Shown: positions 1-6,941, numbered from the stretch's first letter. The stretch is 7,966 nucleotides of DNA from Eudoraea sp. (GCA_013041785.1 JABDRK010000245.1:1-7966); one strand, 5' to 3'. Numbers and translations are program-made. The notes: generated by a model not told the origin, from the letters alone.

Positions 1-278
1 CCCCAATCACCTGCTGTGTATCCCAGCTGAATACTGGTCTGCAGGCCTAGTTTTTCTAGTTCCCGTACTACATAATCGCGCACTTCACTATGGGCAGGAA
101 AACCAACGGCATGAGGAGCTTCGGACATGTTTTTGACATGCCCCAGGGCCCGATCCGTTGAGAAGCCGGTTTCTTCCAATTCAGCATCAGGAGTATAGGA
201 AGGCATGGCCGACCGAAATGTAAGGGTAACTGCTGCAATTACAAGGAGTAACGTAATGAGTGCGGTGCTGTTCTTCAT
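1..278 (-). CDS. M28 family metallopeptidase, ERMP1-like, N-terminal part (runs off the left edge)
   Basis: Only the first 92 codons lie in the window; the gene continues past base 1. I translated it by hand from the ATG at 278-276. Residues 6-21 form one hydrophobic segment after a short Lys/Asn start, which fits an uncleaved signal anchor or a signal peptide. Residues 39-78 carry the conserved entry region of the ERMP1/Fxna-type M28 peptidases: a FSTDRALGHVKNMS stretch, then APHAVGFPAH (54-63), then VRDYV (66-70) and a helix ending in KLGLQ. In that family this region precedes the zinc-binding aminopeptidase domain, which is often followed by several membrane helices. The zinc ligands are outside the window, so activity cannot be judged. 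It is a different subfamily from the M28 enzyme at 4523-6076. The gene is divergent from the CBS protein across 122 bases. Family assignment is fairly sure; substrate is unknown. Confidence 0.8.
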   Translation of the reverse strand, partial: MKNSTALITLLLVIAAVTLTFRSAMPSYTPDAELEETGFSTDRALGHVKNMSEAPHAVGFPAHSEVRDYVVRELEKLGLQTSIQLGYTAGDW

Positions 279-364
279 GCTTTAAGATAGGCAGCTAAAA
301 GTAAAGAATTTTGCCAATTATCTACCGTTGGCCGACAGAATTCTAAATTTCCGCATAAAAAATG

Positions 365-372
365 TATATTTA
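365..372 (+). promoter_or_regulatory. possible -7 box for the CBS-domain gene
   Basis: TATATTTA matches the Bacteroidota -7 consensus TAnnTTTG at all but the last base and lies 28 bases before the ATG at 401. No convincing -33 TTG sits at the expected distance. A second near-match, TAAATTTC at 344-351, is an alternative. The 279-400 gap must also carry the promoter of the divergent M28 gene, for which TACTTTTA (minus strand, 297-304) is the best but weak candidate. Confidence 0.3.
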
Positions 373-400
373 AAAGACACCAAACCAAAATATTAGCATC

Positions 401-871
401 ATGGCAATAAAAAGTTTTCAAGGAAAAAGGGCCAAGCCGGGGTCCAGAAAAGAATATGAGGCCCCGATTTTAGTAGAAGACTACATGAGCCGGAAATTGA
501 TCACTTTTAGTCCGGAACAGTCGATTCTTGAAGTTATGGAGGCCTTTGCCAAACATAAAATCTCGGGGGGTCCGGTATTGGACGATAATGGGTTTCTGGT
601 AGGTATCGTTTCCGAGGCCGACTGTATGAAACAAATCTCTGAAAGTCGGTATTTCAATCAGCCCATTCTCGATAAAAGTGTTGAACGTTTCATGACCAAG
701 GAGGTGGAAACCATAGATCACGACATGACTATTTTTGATGCAGCGGGCATATTCGACAAACACAATCGCCGGCGACTACCTGTAATGAAAGATGGCCTGC
801 TCGTCGGGCAAATAAGTCGAAAAGACGTGGTTATTGCTGCATTAAAATTAAGCGCACAGAACTGGAAATAG
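401..871 (+). CDS. CBS-pair domain protein (stand-alone Bateman module)
   Basis: This 156-residue cytoplasmic protein consists almost entirely of two CBS domains, at about residues 25-78 and 93-147. Both show the usual features. In the first, VEDYM opens the domain, GGPV (56-59) forms the nucleotide-facing strand and SEAD (71-74) starts the last helix. In the second, VERFM opens it, RLPV (125-128) is the strand and SRKD (139-142) the helix start. CBS pairs of this kind bind adenine nucleotides and act as energy or redox sensors, but here no catalytic or transport domain is fused, so the partner is unknown. The first 24 residues are basic and look disordered. The ATG follows an A/T-rich leader typical of Flavobacteriia, and no better upstream start exists. 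The gene ends one base from the convergent zinc-ribbon gene. Domain call is secure; physiological role is not. Confidence 0.93.
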   Translation: MAIKSFQGKRAKPGSRKEYEAPILVEDYMSRKLITFSPEQSILEVMEAFAKHKISGGPVLDDNGFLVGIVSEADCMKQISESRYFNQPILDKSVERFMTKEVETIDHDMTIFDAAGIFDKHNRRRLPVMKDGLLVGQISRKDVVIAALKLSAQNWK

Positions 872-872
872 C

Positions 873-1229
873 CTATTCCCTTTTAACAATCATATAGAAG
901 TCATTGTCCAGGGGCAAATACCCCAGGTCATAGACAAAATAATAGATGCTGCCTTTCCTGGTGGTGTATAGATTGGTGAAATAATCAAAATCAAAACCCT
1001 TGTCCATAAGTTTGTTCCTTGTGGTACGGGTTTTTCCTTCTTTTAAAGGGAAACTATCCAGGATACGGTAATTCTTCCTAAGTCGGTTGTTAATATTCCT
1101 GATGAGGTTTTTACTGTCCTTATTGCGTTGGTTGTGATACGCGTTTCTGCAATAATCCGAACAGAACTTCTTATCGGCTCTGCCACGGATGGGTTCCCCG
1201 CATTCCAAACATTTTCTCTCTTCGCTCAT
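873..1229 (-). CDS. small zinc-ribbon protein of unknown function
   Basis: Starting at the ATG at 1229-1227 gives 118 residues. The N-terminus has a four-cysteine zinc-binding motif: C7-x2-C10, a 12-residue loop, then C23-x3-C27, followed by H32. This resembles the Zn-ribbon domains annotated as DUF2116-like, sometimes suspected of binding RNA. Residues 33-75 are rich in Lys, Arg and Asn (for example RNINNRLRKNYR), consistent with nucleic-acid contact, and the C-terminal 40 residues are aromatic-rich and probably form beta strands. An in-frame ATG at 1265 would add 12 residues (start MVARFLEQ). I prefer 1229 because MSEERKCLECG places the motif at the very start, as is usual for such proteins, and because 1265 leaves only 16 bases after the hairpin at 1282-1313. 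No promoter is evident. Function is not recognised; zinc binding is a strong inference. Confidence 0.75.
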   Translation of the reverse strand: MSEERKCLECGEPIRGRADKKFCSDYCRNAYHNQRNKDSKNLIRNINNRLRKNYRILDSFPLKEGKTRTTRNKLMDKGFDFDYFTNLYTTRKGSIYYFVYDLGYLPLDNDFYMIVKRE

Positions 1230-1281
1230 GGGTCTTTGTTTCTGTTCCAAAAATCGGGCGACCATTACCCTTGTAGTTATT

Positions 1282-1313
1282 AATTCCGGGTGTGTTGGAT
1301 TACACCCGGAATT
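1282..1313 (-). terminator. perfect 12-bp hairpin after the propeller gene (probable 3' end or terminator)
   Basis: AATTCCGGGTGT (1282-1293) and its exact reverse complement ACACCCGGAATT (1302-1313) enclose an 8-base loop. It begins 21 bases after the propeller stop codon on the minus strand, the right place for an operon end. However, the bases after the stem on the minus strand (AATAACTAC) are not a U-tract, so it is not a textbook intrinsic terminator. It could instead protect the 3' end of the mRNA or reduce read-through into the zinc-ribbon gene. Confidence 0.5.
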
Positions 1314-1334
1314 CTGCCTGCATACTTACCTTCA

Positions 1335-4300
1335 CTACTCTTCCATAATTATCGCTGGAAGGCCTAAACCGGAATACATCTGATTGTAGGCAGACATTTC
1401 TTCATTGATGATTTTATCTCGATCCCTTTGGAACCCCGACCATTCTGACAACAAATCTGAAAGACGTTCTTTAGCCCCTTCGGTTACCCTGGGTTCTGCG
1501 GTATCTACAAACCCTTTCAGGTGCATTAATTGTGCATTCAGCTGGTTGTTAAAATTAATTACATCCTGGAAAGTCTTTTGCTTGGGCTGTATCAAATTTT
1601 CTTCCCAGCTACTGATCTGATCGGCTATGGTCTTACCTTTCTCAAGAAGTTCTTTTGCTTTTTCGTTCTTCTCGAGGATATTGGCATAGTGTTCAAGCTG
1701 TTTTTTAGCGGAACGCATTTGGTTAACCGATTCGTGAATATCCCTGATGGTGTTTTCAATACGCACCAGAAATTCCTGCTGCTCCTGGAAATGCGCTGAG
1801 GTCGCCTCGATTTTGGGATTTGGTAAAACGGTTGCCGTAGTTTCTGAACGTTGTCCATTTAAGGCAAGGCGCAGCGTATATTGACCCGGGCCTACACGAG
1901 CTCCTCCGTAGTTTCCGTAGACAAATACCTTTTCCACTGCTGGCAAAGTTTCGCGACCAAAATCCCAGGTAAACCGATTATACCCTTTTTTCCCAGGTAA
2001 GACCTGGGGTTTAGGGGGGCCACCGGGCCATGATTTAAAATCTTTGGGCTTTTTGCTGCTGTATTTTCTCAACAGCGTTTGACCCTGATAAACTTCAAGA
2101 GTTAGCTCCAGGGAGTCTACTTTTTCAGGGAGATAATAATCCAGGGTTACCCCGGATTTAGGATTTTTTCCCAATCCCGGAACAGGCCTGTCAATGCTCC
2201 CTCCAAAGATCAGATAGGAATCCTTGGGTTTAAACAGGGTGATCCCATCTGGTTTCGCCGGATAATTTTGCAGGGAGGATAAATCATCCAGTATCCAAAA
2301 GGAGCGTCCGGCTGTGGCTGCCACCAGGTCATTTTGCCTGATGGTTAGGTCATTGATAGGAACTACAGGCAAATTGAGTTGAAAGGCCTGCCAGTGCTGG
2401 CCATCATCAAAGGAAATATACAACCCGGTCTCTGTTCCCGCATAAAGCAGGCCTTTCCGAACGGGGTCTTCCCGAACTACGCGCACAAAGGTGTGTTCCC
2501 CTCCAATACCATTGGTAATCTGTGTCCAATTCTGACCGTAATCTTCAGTTTTAAAGATATAAGGTTTCAAATCCATGAATTTGTATCGCATTACAACCAC
2601 ATATGCAGTAGCCGGATCATGAGGTGAAACCTCGATACTATTGATGATGCTCTCCGGCAGTTCCGGGGGCGTTACATTTACCCAATTTTCACCACTGTCG
2701 CGGGTGAGGTGGATAAGTCCGTCATCACTGCCAGCCCATATAACCCCTTTTTCATGAGGTGATTCTACCAGGGCCATCAGGGTATTGTAGTTTTCTCCTC
2801 CAGCTGCTTCGTTGGTATACGGCCCACCTCCTGGCCCTTGTTTATTTTTCTCATTCCGGGTGAGATCGGGGCTTACGATATCCCAGCTGTGACCGCCATC
2901 CTGTGTGCGAAATACCACATTTCCTGCGTGGTAGATGGTATTGCGGTCGTGTGGAGAACTGATAATAGGAGCATTCCAGTTATAGCGGAATTTAAAGTCT
3001 TCCGGGGCGATGCTCAGGCCCAGTTCCGGGTATTCCTTTATACTTTTACCTTCCCGGGAAGCTGCAACCCATTTTTCGATAATTCCCTGGTAACATCCAC
3101 CAAAAACCACTTCCGGGTTATCAGGATCAAAAGCAAGAAAGGCACTTTCGCATCCCGCTACAGAATACCAGTCTTTCCAGTCGATCCCGGCATCGTTTGT
3201 CCTGCTGGCAATGGCAATTGCGGAGTTGTCCTGTTGACCTCCATACACATTATAGGGTACCAGATTATCGGTAATAACACGATAAAATTGGGCCGTAGGT
3301 TGATTCTGCTGGCTGCTCCAGCTTTTACCGCCGTTGTTCGATATGTTAGCGCCCCCGTCATTGGAGTTGATCATTTTGGAATTATCAAACGGATGGATCC
3401 ATAAATGGTGGTTATCTCCATGGGGGGTGGGCAGGGGAGTAAAGGTTTTTCCTCCATCAATGGATTTGGTCACCGGGGCATTGAGAACGTAAACCACATT
3501 CTCATTTTGGGGATCGGCAAAGATTTCCATATAGTACCAGGAACGGGCAATATTGATCCTGTCCTTATTCACCTGCGTCCATTTCTTTCCGGCATCGTCG
3601 GAACGGTATACCCCACCTTTGGTGCCTTCTGCCTCGATAACGGCAAATACACGTTCGGGATTAGCCCGGGAAACCGATATACCTGCTTTTCCAAACGTTT
3701 TGGGCAGGCCTTCTTTCATTTGGGTCCAGGAATCTCCTCCGTCAGTAGATTTGTACAAGCCCGATGATGGACCGCCAGACTCCATGGTCCAGGGATACCT
3801 CCTGTGCTGCCACATAGCCGCATAGAGGATCAGCGGATTTTTCATGTCCATAGATAAAGAAGAGGCGCCTGTCTTGGAATTGACATACAGCACCTTTTCC
3901 CAGTTCTTTCCTCCATCTGCAGAGCGATAAATGCCGCGATCTTCTGAGGATCCATACTGTGCCCCCTGTGCTGCGACATACACCAAATCCGGATTTGCAG
4001 GGTGGATGATCACGTCGGAAATATGCCGTGTATAATCAAGTCCCATATGAACCCAGGTCTTTCCGGCATCTGTAGATTTGTAGATTCCATCACCCATAGA
4101 GGTCATTACACCGCGTGCGGCATGTTCTCCCATTCCGGCAAAAACAATATTGGGATTACTTTCGGATACCGCCAGGGCACCAACAGTTCCGGTTTTCAGG
4201 AATCCGTCAGATACAATTTTCCAGCTAATCCCGTCATCGGTGGTTTTCCAGATCCCACTTCCGGTACCTCCCATATAATAGGTCATAGGCTGACCGACCA

Positions 4301-4484
4301 CACCGGCAGAGGCTACACTTCGACCACCTCTAAACGGACCAATATTCCGCCATTTAAGGTTGTGGAAAAGGGAATCCTGAATGGTTATTTCTGGTCCCTG
4401 ATCGGATTTTCTTTTTCTTCGCTGAGCTTCTCCGCTAAGTGGGATCAGCATTAAAGCAATACATAGGAGGGTTAGTGTTCTCAT
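1335..4484 (-). CDS. secreted Asp-box (BNR/sortilin-like) beta-propeller protein, 1049 aa
   Basis: The protein starts with a signal peptide (residues 1-20, hydrophobic core [14 protein letters not shown], likely cut before Gln21), so it is exported. Residues about 45-735 are beta-propeller sequence with 11 Asp-box motifs (S/T-x-D-x-G-x-x-W) at 81, 137, 188, 246, 295, 341, 382, 527, 594, 646 and 691. The 341 copy ends in Phe and the 382 copy has Asn for Asp. The number implies two propellers, as in the sortilin/VPS10-like or xyloglucanase-type BNR proteins. [13 protein letters not shown] (727-739) closes this region. Residues about 765-890 look like an immunoglobulin-type beta domain ([10 protein letters not shown], then [13 protein letters not shown]), and 895-1035 are helical, probably coiled coil. 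I see no lipobox and no obvious type IX secretion C-terminal domain. It lies 38 bases downstream of the M28 peptidase and is probably co-transcribed with it. Members are often annotated as glycosyl hydrolases, but no catalytic residues can be assigned; a binding or scaffold role is equally likely. Confidence 0.93.
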   Translation of the reverse strand: MRTLTLLCIALMLIPLSGEAQRRKRKSDQGPEITIQDSLFHNLKWRNIGPFRGGRSVASAGVVGQPMTYYMGGTGSGIWKTTDDGISWKIVSDGFLKTGTVGALAVSESNPNIVFAGMGEHAARGVMTSMGDGIYKSTDAGKTWVHMGLDYTRHISDVIIHPANPDLVYVAAQGAQYGSSEDRGIYRSADGGKNWEKVLYVNSKTGASSLSMDMKNPLILYAAMWQHRRYPWTMESGGPSSGLYKSTDGGDSWTQMKEGLPKTFGKAGISVSRANPERVFAVIEAEGTKGGVYRSDDAGKKWTQVNKDRINIARSWYYMEIFADPQNENVVYVLNAPVTKSIDGGKTFTPLPTPHGDNHHLWIHPFDNSKMINSNDGGANISNNGGKSWSSQQNQPTAQFYRVITDNLVPYNVYGGQQDNSAIAIASRTNDAGIDWKDWYSVAGCESAFLAFDPDNPEVVFGGCYQGIIEKWVAASREGKSIKEYPELGLSIAPEDFKFRYNWNAPIISSPHDRNTIYHAGNVVFRTQDGGHSWDIVSPDLTRNEKNKQGPGGGPYTNEAAGGENYNTLMALVESPHEKGVIWAGSDDGLIHLTRDSGENWVNVTPPELPESIINSIEVSPHDPATAYVVVMRYKFMDLKPYIFKTEDYGQNWTQITNGIGGEHTFVRVVREDPVRKGLLYAGTETGLYISFDDGQHWQAFQLNLPVVPINDLTIRQNDLVAATAGRSFWILDDLSSLQNYPAKPDGITLFKPKDSYLIFGGSIDRPVPGLGKNPKSGVTLDYYLPEKVDSLELTLEVYQGQTLLRKYSSKKPKDFKSWPGGPPKPQVLPGKKGYNRFTWDFGRETLPAVEKVFVYGNYGGARVGPGQYTLRLALNGQRSETTATVLPNPKIEATSAHFQEQQEFLVRIENTIRDIHESVNQMRSAKKQLEHYANILEKNEKAKELLEKGKTIADQISSWEENLIQPKQKTFQDVINFNNQLNAQLMHLKGFVDTAEPRVTEGAKERLSDLLSEWSGFQRDRDKIINEEMSAYNQMYSGLGLPAIIMEE

Positions 4485-4522
4485 TTCAATGGGTTGGTTT
4501 ATTTAGCCTGGTTAAATGTATT

Positions 4523-6076
4523 TTAATTTTGACCCCCACTTCGGTTGGGGGATCTGGGGCTGGGCCATTGACGCTGTTGCCCTGTTCTGGGATTTATGGA
4601 TAGCACCGACTTTTCGCGTGAGGTTTGTTCGGGATCTTCACTGGCCATATAGGTAAGTATGGCGGTAAGCAGCGCATTATTGCGTACATCATCAAAAATG
4701 ATTTTGTCATAGGTGTCCAGGTTAGTATGCCAGGTGTAGTTCCAGTAACTCCAGCTTAGGGAGCTCAGTGAAAATGCCGGCGCTCCTTTGGCGACAAAGG
4801 AAGCATAGTCAGACCCACCTCTTCCCGGGTTCCCTGGGAAGGTTGTTTCAATATGTTGGGTAATGGTGTCGGGAACAGCGGCCAACCATTTTCCGAGATA
4901 TTCATAGGCATGTAAAAATCCCTGACCAGAAATTTGCACTACCCTACCTGTGCCGTTGTCCTGGTTAAAGAGTGCCTGTAAGCCCTCAACCACTTCCGGT
5001 CTGTCTTCCACAAAAGCCCGGGAACCGTTTAGCCCTTGTTCTTCACTACCCCAAAGCCCTACAATAATAGTGCGTTTGGGATTGGGATATACCTTTTTCA
5101 GGATGCGCGCGGCTTCCATCATGGTAATGGTGCCTGTTCCGTTATCCGTGGCGCCGGTTCCTCCATCCCAGGAATCAAAATGGGCGGAGAGTACGATGTA
5201 CTCATTCGGAAGCTCTTTGCCAGGTATGGTTGCAATGGTATTAAATGTAGGTACCCGTCCCAATTCTTTGGATTCTGCGACTATTTTAAGCCGGGGGTCA
5301 TCTCCATTTTTTGCCATGCGATAGAGCATGCCGTAATCTTCCAGGGAAAGATCGATCACAGGGATATTTTTTGTGTTTGCACTAAAAACTTTGTTGGCAC
5401 CAAATGCGCTGGACCATCTTGATTGAAGAATACCTGCTGCCCCGGCTTTTTCCAAAGCCTGATTGATATTGCGAGAGGTATAGCCCGTATTCCGGATGTT
5501 TTGACGCCAGGCCTGCATTTGCTCCTGTCTGGAATTCTTCATTTTCTCAAAAGATGCTTCGGTAGCAAATTCTTCCCAGTTATAGTCGGGACGCCCGGTA
5601 GGCTGTGGCATAGAAACACAAACCCATTTTCCCTTAGCATTGGGCAACCATTTGGCAAAGGCTGTGGAATCTGAAACCTCGGGCAGCGTAACTAGTCCTG
5701 CCGAAATTCCATCAGGCGGCGTACTTGGACTCCAGGCCAGCTGCCGTCCATGGAGTGAAACCACACGGGGAGACAGCAGGTCGATATGGCATATCCCCCG
5801 TTCCCAGCCGCGCCAGGTACCCCACTCTTCGTTTTGGGCTTTAATTCCCCAAGCCCCAAAAGTCTTCACAGCCCAATCATGGGCATTTTTCATTTGAGGG
5901 GTGCCCACAAGCCGCGGGCCGATAACGTCCATCAATTCATGGGCAAGGGATTCAAGTTGTGAGTTTTCATAAGCCTCTTTTTCCATTTGTGAAACGACTG
6001 AGGCTGTTGATTGAGCGGAAGCATTCAGGAAGCCTAATAGTAGCAGGCTAAAACACAGGGTAGATAATTTATTCAT
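4523..6076 (-). CDS. secreted M28 zinc metallopeptidase, carboxypeptidase Q-like
   Basis: The reading frame is open back to 6151, but the ATG at 6076 gives a clean signal peptide (MNKLSTLCFSLLLLGFLNASA, cut before Gln22), so I use it: 517 residues. The longer version would bury this signal behind 25 polar residues. All M28 active-site residues are present: zinc ligands H299 (in SAHFD), D311 (in GATDNGTG), E346, D373 (in NQDNGTG) and H450 (in TWHTNLDT), with general base E345 in WGSEEQG. Residues about 90-260 form a protease-associated-type insert (AGAAGILQS at 211-219). The overall layout resembles carboxypeptidase Q, a di-zinc exopeptidase acting on short peptides, so a periplasmic or extracellular role in peptide breakdown is likely; substrate specificity cannot be read. 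The last 20 residues are rich in Pro, Arg, Gln and Ser, unlike the folded domain. It is the first gene of a probable two-gene operon with the propeller protein. Confidence 0.93.
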   Translation of the reverse strand: MNKLSTLCFSLLLLGFLNASAQSTASVVSQMEKEAYENSQLESLAHELMDVIGPRLVGTPQMKNAHDWAVKTFGAWGIKAQNEEWGTWRGWERGICHIDLLSPRVVSLHGRQLAWSPSTPPDGISAGLVTLPEVSDSTAFAKWLPNAKGKWVCVSMPQPTGRPDYNWEEFATEASFEKMKNSRQEQMQAWRQNIRNTGYTSRNINQALEKAGAAGILQSRWSSAFGANKVFSANTKNIPVIDLSLEDYGMLYRMAKNGDDPRLKIVAESKELGRVPTFNTIATIPGKELPNEYIVLSAHFDSWDGGTGATDNGTGTITMMEAARILKKVYPNPKRTIIVGLWGSEEQGLNGSRAFVEDRPEVVEGLQALFNQDNGTGRVVQISGQGFLHAYEYLGKWLAAVPDTITQHIETTFPGNPGRGGSDYASFVAKGAPAFSLSSLSWSYWNYTWHTNLDTYDKIIFDDVRNNALLTAILTYMASEDPEQTSREKSVLSINPRTGQQRQWPSPRSPNRSGGQN

Positions 6077-6149
6077 TTTGTGGATAATTTGATGAAAGTG
6101 ACCTAAGATAAGAATATTTGAGAAGTCCGATGCCTGGGAGCAGGGTTTC

Positions 6150-6176
6150 ATTTACAATTTACAAATGACTGTAAAT
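6150..6176. promoter_or_regulatory. tandem and inverted TTTACA repeat, possible operator
   Basis: ATTTACA occurs twice in tandem (6150-6156, 6157-6163), and the second copy is matched by its exact inverse TGTAAAT at 6170-6176 across a 6-base spacer. The arrangement resembles a dimeric repressor site with an extra half-site. It lies 74-100 bases upstream of the M28 peptidase start and about 54 bases from the ssb -7 box, so the peptidase operon is the more likely target. The background is A/T-rich and the regulator is unknown. Confidence 0.35.
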
Positions 6177-6185
6177 AATTACAAA
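6154..6185 (-). promoter_or_regulatory. weak candidate promoter for the M28/propeller operon
   Basis: On the minus strand TTTG (6185-6182) is followed after 20 bases by TAAATTGT (6161-6154), a partial match to the Bacteroidota -33/-7 arrangement TTTG and TAnnTTTG. It would give a leader of roughly 70 bases before the ATG at 6076. The -7 match is incomplete, and the call rests mainly on position and its overlap with the inverted repeat. Confidence 0.25.
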
Positions 6186-6229
6186 CGAAAATAAATAATT
6201 CCCTGCCGGATGCTTGCATTCAGAGCCCT

Positions 6230-6237
6230 TATGTTTG
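6230..6237 (+). promoter_or_regulatory. -7 promoter box of ssb
   Basis: TATGTTTG is a full match to the Bacteroidota -7 consensus TAnnTTTG, 57 bases before the ssb start. The nearest TTG upstream (6214-6216) is only 13 bases away, shorter than the usual 17-23, so the -33 element is poor or absent. The start of transcription would fall near 6241, leaving a leader of about 50 bases that becomes strongly A/T-rich before the ATG. Confidence 0.55.
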
Positions 6238-6294
6238 TCCTGTCGGTTTAGGAAATCGATGGTATTAACTGTTTAATCTTAAATTTTATTTATT

Positions 6295-6627
6295 ATGAAC
6301 GCACTTAGAAACAAAGTACAGTTGATTGGACATTTGGGTCAGGACCCGGAGATTATAAATCTCGATAGTGGGAAAATGCTGGCCAAGTTCTCAATAGCGA
6401 CCAATGAAGTCTATCGTGATGCAAATGGGGAAAAAGTAACAGACACCCAATGGCACAATATAGTGGCCTGGGGAAAGACTGCCGAAATAGTTTCCCAGTA
6501 CCTCGTAAAGGGAAATGAGGTAGCAGTTGAAGGCAAGCTTATGCATCGCTCGTATGAATCCAAGGAAGGTGAGAAACGGTACATAACAGAAGTTCGTTGT
6601 AACGAATTGTTGATGTTAGGAAAATGA
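6295..6627 (+). CDS. ssb: single-stranded DNA-binding protein, short form without the acidic tail
   Basis: This 110-residue protein is a single OB-fold that coats single-stranded DNA during replication, repair and recombination. It opens with the typical SSB start (MNALRNKVQLIGHLGQDPE) and retains aromatic DNA-stacking positions: Y40, W53 and W59 (in WHNIVAWGKTAE) and Y87 align with the Trp40, Trp54, Phe60 and Trp88 positions of the E. coli protein. GNEVAVEGKL (73-82) is the usual core strand. It stops right after the fold (NELLMLGK): the disordered linker and the acidic tip that recruits partner enzymes in full-length SSB (about 170-180 residues in E. coli) are missing. Many Bacteroidota carry a longer housekeeping copy as well, so this may be the accessory paralogue; that is an inference. 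The gene stands alone, with its own -7 box and a strong palindrome after the stop. The ATG is fixed by the conserved N-terminus. Confidence 0.93.
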   Translation: MNALRNKVQLIGHLGQDPEIINLDSGKMLAKFSIATNEVYRDANGEKVTDTQWHNIVAWGKTAEIVSQYLVKGNEVAVEGKLMHRSYESKEGEKRYITEVRCNELLMLGK

Positions 6628-6632
6628 ATAGA

Positions 6633-6658
6633 AAATCCCCGCCAATTGGCGGGGATTT
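6633..6658. terminator. perfect 26-bp palindrome, bidirectional terminator between ssb and the Cys-rich gene
   Basis: AAATCCCCGCCAA is followed directly by its exact reverse complement, giving an 11-bp G/C-rich stem with an AATT loop. It begins 6 bases after the ssb stop and 29 bases beyond the stop of the convergent gene at 6687. On the minus strand the stem runs into TTTTCTATTCATTTT, a good U-rich tail; on the plus strand the tail is shorter (ATTTCT). It probably ends both transcripts. Confidence 0.85.
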
Positions 6659-6686
6659 CTGAATATACAGCTTATTAAAATAAACA

Positions 6687-6875
6687 CTAAGCTACTTGTT
6701 TCAATAAATCATGACAGGGGCAACGATTGCATCTTTTATTATTTCCTTTGCGGTACTTTTTACAGCACTTGTTTTTTACATTTTGGCAGAGCAGGTTTTT
6801 AAGTTGTTTGGGCTTTAGCTCCCTGGTAATAGCCTCCAGCTGCTTATGTTCTTTTTTTACCTTTTTTTTGCCCAT
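6687..6875 (-). CDS. small, very basic, cysteine-rich protein of unknown function
   Basis: From the ATG at 6875-6873 this encodes 62 residues, 20 of them Lys or Arg against only 4 acidic. The first half (MGKKKVKKEHKQLEAITREL) is a charged helix. The second half holds six cysteines in the order C30-x6-C37-C38-x10-C49-x2-C52-x1-C54, followed by H55, inside a Lys/Asn/Arg-rich stretch. That suggests a small metal-binding knuckle, perhaps touching nucleic acid. It has no signal peptide. A TTG at 6899 is in frame, but it lies inside the TAAATTTG promoter box, so the ATG is the better start. It sits 66 bases downstream of ferritin in the same direction and is convergent with ssb, sharing its terminator. 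I have the impression that similar small proteins occur in other Flavobacteriia, but cannot name a family. The coding call rests on the promoter, the start, the terminator and the ordered cysteines. Confidence 0.72.
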   Translation of the reverse strand: MGKKKVKKEHKQLEAITRELKPKQLKNLLCQNVKNKCCKKYRKGNNKRCNRCPCHDLLKQVA

Positions 6876-6896
6876 TGTTAGACCGTTGCGGTATAA

Positions 6897-6904
6897 CAAA
6901 TTTA
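6897..6904 (-). promoter_or_regulatory. -7 promoter box of the Cys-rich gene
   Basis: Read on the minus strand this is TAAATTTG, a full match to TAnnTTTG, 21 bases before the ATG at 6875. Transcription would start near 6893, giving a leader of under 20 bases. No clear -33 TTG is present in the A/T-rich sequence upstream. The box overlaps the in-frame TTG at 6899, which therefore cannot be a start on this transcript. Confidence 0.55.
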
Positions 6905-6941
6905 ATTATTTTAATTTATTCTAAATAAGAATTAAATAAAA

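Noticed and set aside
2838..3404. Plus-strand open frame of 188 codons inside the propeller gene
   Set aside because: It is antisense to a clearly conserved coding region with repeated Asp-box motifs, and its translation shows no recognisable domain.
4002..4454. Plus-strand open frame of 150 codons inside the propeller gene
   Set aside because: Antisense shadow of the signal peptide and first blades; no promoter and no family resemblance.
4513..4520. TACATTTA on the minus strand, a near -7 box before the propeller gene
   Set aside because: Last base mismatched, no -33 element, and only a 38-base gap; an internal promoter cannot be excluded but is not supported.
4950..5422. Overlapping plus-strand open frames opposite the M28 peptidase
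   Set aside because: They cover the reverse complement of the conserved zinc-binding region and have no independent support.
6077..6151. 25-residue N-terminal extension of the M28 peptidase from the ATG at 6151
   Set aside because: It would precede and mask a standard signal peptide that begins at the ATG at 6076, and it overlaps the candidate operator and promoter region.
6912..6932. ATTCT/AGAAT mini-hairpin between ferritin and the Cys-rich gene
   Set aside because: Five A/T-rich pairs with a mismatch beyond them, too weak to call a terminator.
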